NCBI GenBank assembly: GCA_035649275.1
Contig: DASRJW010000047.1
Location: 1-6,103, forward strand
DNA length: 6,103 bases
Reading direction: 5' to 3'
DNA from: Candidatus Krumholzibacteriia bacterium
GTDB taxonomy: Bacteria > Krumholzibacteriota > Krumholzibacteriia > G020349025
Shown: positions 1-5,407 of the stretch, piece by piece
Layout: the number at the start of each line of letters is the position of its first letter
Position numbering within the stretch: the stretch's first letter is position 1
The notes under the pieces: model-generated
Told to the model about the DNA's origin: nothing
Seen by the model: only the letters and a program-made list of their open reading frames with translations
Database searches by the model: none
Position numbers and translations under genes: made by a program

Positions 1-2838
1 GTTGGCATGGGACTGCAGGGCGAAGAAGAGCGCTCCTTCGCCGATGGAGTCGGTGAGCGCCGTGCCGGTGGGGTTGATGTAGAACTGAAACTCGTTCGAA
101 CCGACGTGCTTGCCGGTGTAATTCGGATTGCTCTCGCAGGGTTGGGGGTAGCCAGGATAGGGCAGAGCGTCGATGGGCCAGGCGGTGTGCTCCGGAGTAT
201 TCCACGGCGGCTCCGCCAGCTTGTTGCTGAACTCGTTCAGGTAGAAGGGCACACAGTGCAGATCTCCGGGGAAAGCGTTGTTCACCGTCCCACAGCAGCG
301 CCGGATGCTGCGGAAGAACTCCCACTCCTCGCAGCCGCGGATGTGCGCGAGCCCCGGGGTGGGCGGCCGGTTCCGCCGTATCCACTCGTCGTCGGAGAAG
401 AGCACCACCCGCTTGCGCCACTTGCCGTCGTCGCCAGCGGCTGGCCTCTCGTAGAGAAGCGTCTTGTCCACGATGTTGTGTAGGTCCTGCGCATCGCTCG
501 CCGGCCAGCGGCCGAGGAGGAGATCGGGGAAAGAGTCGCCCTCCCCGTCCATCTTGGCGTAGTGGCGCTCATAGAGGTCGTTGCGGTACTCGTTGCCGCC
601 GCCGCCCGAGGCGGTGACGAGGAAATAGCGTTGCCGGTCCGGCACCAGGTTCGGGCCGCTCGTGGGCCGGACGCGGATGGCATCCTCGCTGCCGTCGCCG
701 ACGAGGAGCACGTAGGCGATGCCCCAGTTCTGGTAAGCGGCATGGATCAGCTGGTAGATCCCGTCGTAGTGCGCGAGGCCGCCGTTGAAGGCGTCGTAGG
801 CGTCGCTCGTCCGCACGATTCGGATGCGCACCCCCTGGGACTCGCGAAAGGCTTTCCACTCCAGGAGCTTCGGGTCGTCGGCGAAGCTGTCGTGAGCCAC
901 CACCAGGGCGTCGTAGGAAACCGCGGAGTTCGGATCCAGCTCGTCGAGGATCGGATCCGGCGTGTCGTGCTCCACGTCGGTTGCCGCCAGCATGGGAATG
1001 CCGGCCCGCGGCGCCACCTGATAAACCCTGGTCGAACCGGCAGGCACGTCGTCGGTGAGGGTGAGCGTGTTGCCCGCGAGCGCACCGGTGAGATCGAACC
1101 AGGCCGGAGCCTTGGGGTCGGTGACGTCGAGGGCAAGAAGAGGCTGGCCGCTGAACCCAGCGATGCTGAAGGCCGTGGGCCCGGCGGCCCCGCCGCTCGT
1201 GCAGCGCAGGCGATCCCCGCTGGCGAGGTAATCGGCCTGGTAGCGGAGCACGATCCGGTCGACGAAGGGCGATTTGTCCTGGAATCCATCGGGCGGTCCA
1301 GGGGGCACGAGCGGCGTCACGACGACGGTGAAGTCGCCGGGCTCGACCTGTGCGGCTGGAACGGTGCCGCAGAGGGTGATCACCGGCACCGGCGGTTGGC
1401 CCGGCGGGATGATGCCCGTGGAGCTCCCGAGAGCGACACGCGTGCCGCTCTGGAATTGCGCCGACACGGAGAAGTAACGCTGCAGCCAGTCCTGCTGGGT
1501 GTCGAGGCAGATCTGCAGGTCCGACCCGGCGGCGCGGCCTGGTGCATTCGTTCTCCACAAGGCCTCCGAGGGGACGGCAGCTTGGTCGAGGAGGAAATAC
1601 ATCTCTGCGTCGTCACCGAAAAACCACAGGTTCAGCACCCGGTCCTCTTCGATGACGATCTCCTGGGCGAACTGCGCCGGCCCCGGTGGGGGCAACGGGA
1701 GCGGAGTCCGCACCGGCATGCGTGCCGGTATGCCGGTCAGGGTCACGGAGAGCCAGTAGACGTTGGTGGCGGAATAGTTCGCCGCGTGCTCCCCTGCGGT
1801 GGCGTCGTCACGCGGATGCTCGGCATAGAAAACGAAGCTGTCGCCGAGGCGGAAGAGGCCGTCGCCGTCATCCTCCATCTGCAGCGGAATCTCCAGAATG
1901 CGAGGCTCGAGGGGTGCCGCCGGATCGAAGCGCTGGAGCACCAGGCGGAGCCGGTCGATCGGCGTGCCGTCCGGAAAACCGGCGTCGAGGAGCACCGCCG
2001 CCGGGACGCGGAGCGGCCCGGTGCTCCCGGCGCGGATCTTCCATTGCTCCTCGTTGAGAAGCCCCGGCCGCAGCATGCCGCTCGCCAGCGGTTTGCCCAG
2101 TCGTTCGGCCCGTCGCGGCGCTTGCAGCCAGCGACGGGCGCTCCGGTCGTTCAGCAGGACGGCATCATAGATCTGCTGCCATGGGCGCGGCGTGAGCTGG
2201 AAGGCGAGGGCGGCCTGGGGGTCGACGGCGCGCGCGCCGCGGAAACGCACCTCGAGCACGAGCCGGCGCACGATACGGAGATGGCGTGTGTGCGGATCGT
2301 AGAGAATCGGCCACACTTCGAGACGCGCCACCCGCTGGTGGCGCAGCATCCCGCTCGGACCGAGCGTTGCCGGCTGCGTTCTCGGCCCATCCTTGACGTA
2401 AGCCGCTGCATCGTAGGCCAACCACGTCTCCGCCATTCCCGTGCTCGGCTTTTCCGGCGACCCGCCTTCGCCATAGGAGACGCCCTCGAAGGCGCGCGGC
2501 AGGATGCGCACGTCCTCTTCGTCGTCCGCTTCCACCTCGAGAACTTGCAGCGACGCCTCGCCTCCAGGGGGCAATGCCAGCAAGCGCGACAGGACCGGGA
2601 GGTCGGGGGCACCGGGGGAGCCGGCGGCACTGGCGTCGGGTACATGGAAGCTCGTGAAGGGGACGCCGTCGAGGTCCTGCTCGAGCCGGAGCGGCGGCGG
2701 CAGCCGTACTTCCAGGCGGAGTAGCGAGCCGTCCACGGCTTCGGAGACCACGCGCCAATCCTGTGCGGAAACGGCGACCGGCAGGACGAGCAGGAACGCC
2801 ACAGTCCCGGCACGATCCCGCCAGCTATGTCTCGACAT
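1..2838 (-). CDS. Secreted C25-family (gingipain/PorU-like) cysteine peptidase, C-terminus beyond the window
   Basis: A minus-strand frame stays open from the ATG at 2838 to the left edge (946 codons, no stop). Residues 1-25 form a signal peptide: a basic start (MSRHSWRDR), then a hydrophobic core ending VAVSA before Q26. Residues about 27-205 resemble a gingipain propeptide, with the typical GAPDLPVLSRLLALPPG stretch at 76-92. Residues about 207-640 are beta-rich and carry proline-rich linkers near 371-386, 478-485 and 509-516. The stretch at about 526-583 (DRIVLRY, AFSIAGF, LALDVTDPKAP) resembles the region preceding the catalytic domain in PorU-like proteins. The C25 domain starts near 640: YDALVVAHDSF, then YVLLVGDG (709-716), LLLGRWPAS (773-781), VDKTLLYE (790-797) and WRKRVVLFSDDEW (807-819). 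It reaches FFALQSHAN, where H944 should be the catalytic histidine. The catalytic cysteine would lie outside the window. Cysteines 836, 848, 849, 862 and 901 could form disulfides, as suits an exported enzyme. Inferred role: secreted or surface protease, or a sorting peptidase like PorU; the sequence does not decide. An upstream Shine-Dalgarno site and promoter support this start. Confidence 0.9.
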   Translation of the reverse strand, partial: MSRHSWRDRAGTVAFLLVLPVAVSAQDWRVVSEAVDGSLLRLEVRLPPPLRLEQDLDGVPFTSFHVPDASAAGSPGAPDLPVLSRLLALPPGGEASLQVLEVEADDEEDVRILPRAFEGVSYGEGGSPEKPSTGMAETWLAYDAAAYVKDGPRTQPATLGPSGMLRHQRVARLEVWPILYDPHTRHLRIVRRLVLEVRFRGARAVDPQAALAFQLTPRPWQQIYDAVLLNDRSARRWLQAPRRAERLGKPLASGMLRPGLLNEEQWKIRAGSTGPLRVPAAVLLDAGFPDGTPIDRLRLVLQRFDPAAPLEPRILEIPLQMEDDGDGLFRLGDSFVFYAEHPRDDATAGEHAANYSATNVYWLSVTLTGIPARMPVRTPLPLPPPGPAQFAQEIVIEEDRVLNLWFFGDDAEMYFLLDQAAVPSEALWRTNAPGRAAGSDLQICLDTQQDWLQRYFSVSAQFQSGTRVALGSSTGIIPPGQPPVPVITLCGTVPAAQVEPGDFTVVVTPLVPPGPPDGFQDKSPFVDRIVLRYQADYLASGDRLRCTSGGAAGPTAFSIAGFSGQPLLALDVTDPKAPAWFDLTGALAGNTLTLTDDVPAGSTRVYQVAPRAGIPMLAATDVEHDTPDPILDELDPNSAVSYDALVVAHDSFADDPKLLEWKAFRESQGVRIRIVRTSDAYDAFNGGLAHYDGIYQLIHAAYQNWGIAYVLLVGDGSEDAIRVRPTSGPNLVPDRQRYFLVTASGGGGNEYRNDLYERHYAKMDGEGDSFPDLLLGRWPASDAQDLHNIVDKTLLYERPAAGDDGKWRKRVVLFSDDEWIRRNRPPTPGLAHIRGCEEWEFFRSIRRCCGTVNNAFPGDLHCVPFYLNEFSNKLAEPPWNTPEHTAWPIDALPYPGYPQPCESNPNYTGKHVGSNEFQFYINPTGTALTDSIGEGALFFALQSHAN

Positions 2839-2843
2839 CGAGG

Positions 2844-2849
2844 CTCTCC
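2844..2849 (-). promoter_or_regulatory. Ribosome binding site of the C25 peptidase gene
   Basis: The minus strand reads GGAGAG followed by five bases (CCTCG) and then the ATG at 2838. This is good Shine-Dalgarno spacing. It selects that ATG, the one that places a signal peptide at the N-terminus. Confidence 0.8.
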
Positions 2850-2896
2850 GTGCCCAGGGGCGGGCTGCAGGCGTGGGGGTGCCGTGCGGCTGCGAG

Positions 2897-2926
2897 ATTA
2901 TAAGGAGAGGTGACACAGCCGGTCAA
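2897..2926 (-). promoter_or_regulatory. Near-consensus sigma70-type promoter for the C25 peptidase gene
   Basis: On the minus strand a TTGACC box (plus positions 2921-2926, five of six consensus bases) is followed by an 18-bp spacer. A perfect TATAAT comes next (plus positions 2897-2902). Transcription would start near 2889-2891 and leave a leader of about 50 nt before the ATG at 2838. It lies in the only stretch of the window with markedly lower G+C. Such a match is unlikely by chance in DNA this GC-rich, so I take it as the peptidase's own housekeeping-type promoter. The start site itself is inferred. Confidence 0.8.
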
Positions 2927-3081
2927 GCCAACTTCACCCCACGATTCACTCGTAACCAACGTACCGACAATTATTTCGGGATGCTGCTTCGAGTTCAATC
3001 TCGCTCCCTTGTGCGCTCCACGAGCGCGACCTAGCATCCAGGAAGGGCGCCGCCGGTGTGTGCGGTGTGCGCCGTCGTCCC

Positions 3082-3114
3082 GCCTCTTCCGGCATCCGGA
3101 TTGCCTCTTCCGGC
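3082..3114. repeat. 12-bp direct repeat, 21-bp period, in the leader of the P-loop gene
   Basis: GCCTCTTCCGGC occurs exactly at 3082-3093 and again at 3103-3114. The 21-bp start-to-start distance is about two turns of the helix, which would put both copies on the same DNA face. They lie 51 to 19 bases before the ATG of the downstream gene. This could be an operator for a dimeric or repeated-site regulator. It could also be a chance duplication: 21 is a multiple of three, and an extended in-frame reading of the P-loop gene would repeat the peptide ASSG. Confidence 0.45.
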
Positions 3115-3123
3115 GCGACGAAT

Positions 3124-3127
3124 GGAG
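3124..3127 (+). promoter_or_regulatory. Ribosome binding site deciding the start of the P-loop gene
   Basis: GGAG is followed by TACGG (five bases) and then ATG at 3133. An in-frame GTG at 3058 would add 25 residues, but these are low in hydrophobic residues and do not resemble the family. The homologous part begins at RTLIMGAAGKDFH, right after the 3133 start. Confidence 0.75.
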
Positions 3128-3132
3128 TACGG

Positions 3133-4449
3133 ATGCCCCGACGCACGCTCATCATGGGCGCCGCCGGCAAGGACTTCCACGTCTTCAACACGCTCTACCG
3201 CGGGCGGGCGGAAGAGCGCGTGGAGTGCTTCACGGCGACGCAGATCCCCGGCATCGACACACGGCGCTATCCGGCGTCGCTGGCTGGGCCTGGCTATCCC
3301 GAGGGCATCCCCATCGAGCCGGAAGCCCGGCTCGAGGCTCTCATTCGCCACCATCGCATCGAGGAAGTCGTCTTCGCTTACAGCGATGTCTCCTACGAGT
3401 ACGTCGAGGAGCGCCGCCGCCGCGTCGAGGCAGCTGGCGCGCGCTTCCACACTCCCGATCCGCGCGCCCTCATGCTGGAGACGACCCGCCCGGTGGTGGC
3501 GGTGTGCGCCGTCCGCACCGGCTGCGGCAAGAGTCAGACGAGCCGGCGGGTCCTGCAGGTGCTGCGCGACCTCGGCAAGCGCGTCGTCGTCGTTCGCCAT
3601 CCGATGCCTTACGGCGACCTGGAGGCGCAGCGCCTGCAACGCTTCGCCTCCATCGCCGATCTCGAGGCGCAGCAGTGCACGATCGAGGAGATGGAGGAGT
3701 ACGAGCCGCACCTGCGCAACGGCGCCGTCGTCTACGCCGGAGTGGACTACGCCGCCATCCTCGCCGCCGCAGCGGCGGAGGCGGATGTCCTGGTCTGGGA
3801 CGGGGGCAACAACGACACGCCCTTCTTCCGGCCGACACTGCACATCACTCTGGTGGATCCGCATCGTCCGGGACACGAGGTTTCCTACTATCCCGGGCGG
3901 GAGAATCTCGAGCTCGCCCACGTGATCCTCTTCAACAAGATGGACTCGGCGCCCGCGGGCAACGTGGAGCGCATCGAGGCCAACATCCAGCGCGTGAATC
4001 CGCGGGCGACGCGCCTCTACGCCCGCAGCCCCATCGGCGTCGACCACCCCGAGTGGATCCGCGGCCGCCGGGTGGTCGTCATCGAGGATGGCCCCACGCT
4101 CACCCACGGCGGCATGAAGTACGGAGCCGGCATCTTGGCGGCCCAAGCGCACGGCGCCCAACCCGTCGATCCCCGCCCCTACCTGGTCGGCTCCCTCGCC
4201 GACACCTTCCGTCACTACCCCGAGATCGGCCGGCTCATCCCGGCCATGGGTTACGGCGACGGCCAGATCCGCGATCTGGAGGCGACGATCAATCGGGTGG
4301 ATTGCGACGCCGTCATCGTGGCGACGCCCATCGACCTGCGCCGTATCGTGCGCCTCGAGAAACCCAGCGTCCGCGTCACCTACGAGCTCGACGACAACGG
4401 CTCGGAGCCGACGCTGGCGCAGGTGCTCCGCTCCGCCCTCAACGCATGA
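3133..4449 (+). CDS. COG2403 P-loop GTPase-like protein, cyclic 2,3-diphosphoglycerate synthetase-like
   Basis: This 438-residue protein matches, end to end, the pattern I know for COG2403. That family includes archaeal cyclic 2,3-diphosphoglycerate synthetase, which uses ATP to close 2,3-diphosphoglycerate into a cyclic phosphoanhydride. Residues 1-118 form a Rossmann-like N-terminal domain: LIMGAAGKDFHVFN (6-19), FTATQIPGI (33-41), YPEGIPIEPE (55-64) and VVFAYSDVSYEY (79-90). The nucleotide-binding core follows: VVAVCAVRTGCGKSQTSRR (121-139, K133/S134, Walker A-like, with R128 where deviant Walker A motifs have lysine), VVVRHPMPYGDLEAQ (152-166), CTIEEMEEYEPH (182-193) and VYAGVDY (200-206). 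WDGGNND (222-228) is Walker B-like, and NKMD (268-271) resembles the G4 guanine-recognition motif. EDGPTLTHGGMKYGAG (318-333), VDPRPY (345-350), IPAMGYGDGQ (369-378) and ATPIDL (397-402) complete the signature. No membrane segment or signal peptide is seen, so it is cytoplasmic. Family membership is firm. Cyclic 2,3-diphosphoglycerate is an archaeal thermoprotectant, so the substrate in a bacterium is open. The 3' end overlaps argF tail to tail. Confidence 0.9.
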   Translation: MPRRTLIMGAAGKDFHVFNTLYRGRAEERVECFTATQIPGIDTRRYPASLAGPGYPEGIPIEPEARLEALIRHHRIEEVVFAYSDVSYEYVEERRRRVEAAGARFHTPDPRALMLETTRPVVAVCAVRTGCGKSQTSRRVLQVLRDLGKRVVVVRHPMPYGDLEAQRLQRFASIADLEAQQCTIEEMEEYEPHLRNGAVVYAGVDYAAILAAAAAEADVLVWDGGNNDTPFFRPTLHITLVDPHRPGHEVSYYPGRENLELAHVILFNKMDSAPAGNVERIEANIQRVNPRATRLYARSPIGVDHPEWIRGRRVVVIEDGPTLTHGGMKYGAGILAAQAHGAQPVDPRPYLVGSLADTFRHYPEIGRLIPAMGYGDGQIRDLEATINRVDCDAVIVATPIDLRRIVRLEKPSVRVTYELDDNGSEPTLAQVLRSALNA

Positions 4450-5368
4450 TCAGCGCCAGAATCGCCTTCTGCGCGTGCAGCCGGTTCTCCGCCTGATCGA
4501 AGATCACCGAGTGCGGCCCGTCCATGACCTGGTCGGTCACTTCCTCGCCGCGGTGCGCCGGCAGGCAGTGCATGAAGAGGGCGTCCGGCGCCGCCTGCGC
4601 CATGAGTGCCGCGTCCACCTGGTACGGCCGGAAGAGCCGAACTCGTTGGTCGTGCTCCGCTTCCTGCCCCATGCTCGCCCAGGTGTCGGTGTAGATCACG
4701 TCGGCGCCGCGCACCGCGGCCACGGGATCTTCGACGACGCGGATCTCGGCGCCGCTTCGCGCCGCGAGCGCGTGGGCTTGCGCCAGGATGTCGGGCCGCG
4801 GCTGGTAGCCGGCCGGCGAGCCGACGCGCACCTGCATGCCCATGAGAGCCCCCGCCTGCAGCAGCGAGTGGGTGACGTTGTTCGAATCCCCCATGTAGGC
4901 GAGCTTGATGCCGGCGAGACGTCCTTTCTTCTCCTGGATGGTCATGAGATCCGCCAGCCCCTGGCACGGATGCAGCAAATCCGAGAGGCCGTTGATCACG
5001 GGCACGCCGCTGTAGCGCGCCAGGTCCTCGACATCGGCGTGTGCATAGGTCCGGGCCATGATGCCGTCCAGGTAGCGCCCGAGCACGCGCGCCGTGTCCG
5101 CGATGGTCTCGCCGCGGTTGAGCTGCAAATCTTGGCTGGAAAGGAAGAGCGCCTGTCCCCCCAGCTGGCCCATGCCTACTTCGAAGGACACCCGGGTACG
5201 CGTCGAGTTCTTCTGGAAGATCATCCCGAGGGTGCGGCCGCGGAGCAGGCGATGCTCCTTGCCGGCGCGGAGCTCGTCCTTCAAACGGGTGGCGACGCGG
5301 AGCATGGTGGCGATCTCTTCCGCGTCGAAATCGTGCATGGAGATGAAACTGCGGCCTCGCAGAGACAC
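4439..5368 (-). CDS. argF: Ornithine carbamoyltransferase
   Basis: This cytoplasmic enzyme transfers the carbamoyl group of carbamoyl phosphate to ornithine, giving citrulline and phosphate. All signature elements are present in the 309 residues. FQKNSTRTR (51-59) binds carbamoyl phosphate, and HPCQ (133-136) is the second phosphate-site motif. GDSNNVTHS (160-168) and DTWASMG (228-234) contact ornithine. HCLPAHRGEEV (267-277) contains catalytic C268. The STRTR and SMG motifs point to ornithine, not the acetyl- or succinylornithine or putrescine relatives. The length fits biosynthetic ArgF better than catabolic ArcB (usually nearer 335), so arginine synthesis is the likelier role. The start is a GTG; a GGAGG lies five bases upstream, and starting at the next ATG (residue 11) would lose the conserved LRGRSF region. 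The phosphoesterase gene ends 39 bp upstream, suggesting an operon. The last 11 bp overlap the convergent P-loop gene. No ARG-box-like operator is visible; the promoter is probably outside the window. Confidence 0.96.
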   Translation of the reverse strand: MSLRGRSFISMHDFDAEEIATMLRVATRLKDELRAGKEHRLLRGRTLGMIFQKNSTRTRVSFEVGMGQLGGQALFLSSQDLQLNRGETIADTARVLGRYLDGIMARTYAHADVEDLARYSGVPVINGLSDLLHPCQGLADLMTIQEKKGRLAGIKLAYMGDSNNVTHSLLQAGALMGMQVRVGSPAGYQPRPDILAQAHALAARSGAEIRVVEDPVAAVRGADVIYTDTWASMGQEAEHDQRVRLFRPYQVDAALMAQAAPDALFMHCLPAHRGEEVTDQVMDGPHSVIFDQAENRLHAQKAILALIMR

Positions 5369-5373
5369 GCTGG

Positions 5374-5378
5374 CCTCC
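5374..5378 (-). promoter_or_regulatory. Ribosome binding site supporting the GTG start of argF
   Basis: The minus strand reads GGAGG, five bases (CCAGC), then GTG at 5368. The in-frame codons upstream contain no other start before the TAG at 5408-5410, which is the stop of the preceding gene. This makes the GTG the only sensible start for the full-length enzyme. Confidence 0.8.
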
Positions 5379-5407
5379 AGTGCGACGGTGGAAAGACGCT
5401 CGGCAGT

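Larger units (their letters stand above)
2839..3132. other. Divergent intergenic region between the peptidase and P-loop genes
   Basis: These 294 bp separate two divergently transcribed genes. The centre (about 2893-3000) is roughly 49% G+C by count, well below the flanking coding DNA, as expected of a promoter region. It holds the minus-strand promoter and a small inverted repeat at 3013-3027 (GCGCTC, CAC loop, GAGCGC). A tandem pair of GTGTGCG (3058-3071) and a 12-bp direct repeat (3082-3114) lie closer to the P-loop gene. I could not identify a convincing plus-strand promoter. The best candidate, TTCACT at 2945 with AATTAT at 2969 (18-bp spacer), matches only four of six bases in each box. 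No riboswitch, small RNA or tRNA was recognised. Short open frames here look like chance. Confidence 0.7.

Noticed and set aside
562-2724. A 720-codon open frame on the plus strand, antisense to the C25 peptidase
   Set aside because: It is in exact codon-to-codon register with the real minus-strand gene. In that register, antisense stops need sense TTA, CTA or TCA codons, which are rare in this GC-rich gene; the stops that bound it are the two CTA leucine codons at 481-483 and 2722-2724. Its translation shows no recognisable domain, while the minus strand has a signal peptide and C25 motifs.
2945-2974. Possible plus-strand promoter TTCACT, 18 bp, AATTAT for the P-loop gene
   Set aside because: Only four of six bases match in each box, within an AT-richer patch where such matches occur by chance. 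It would also give a leader of about 150 nt. Kept as a weak candidate only.
3013-3027. Small perfect inverted repeat (6-bp arms, 3-nt loop) in the intergenic region
   Set aside because: It is too short and GC-rich to distinguish from chance, has no T-run, and its position does not fit a terminator for either divergent gene.
2825-3037. A 70-codon minus-strand frame overlapping the peptidase promoter and start
   Set aside because: It reads straight through the promoter and leader of the peptidase gene. It has no recognisable domain and no supporting ribosome site that I can see.
3031-4215. A 394-codon open frame antisense to the P-loop gene
   Set aside because: It has the same register effect over a GC-rich gene, and no family is recognisable. 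The plus-strand frame carries all COG2403 motifs.
4453-4474. Hairpin just after the P-loop gene's stop (GCGC-C-AGAA, 5-nt loop, TTCT-GCGC)
   Set aside because: It has a bulged base, a short stem and no run of T after it, and it lies in argF coding sequence (the codons around the LALIMR end). It does not qualify as an intrinsic terminator.
2910-4496. A 528-codon plus-strand frame over the P-loop gene, and other overlapping plus-strand frames
   Set aside because: Arg-, Pro- and Gly-rich shadow of the correct frame; no domain and no fitting ribosome site.
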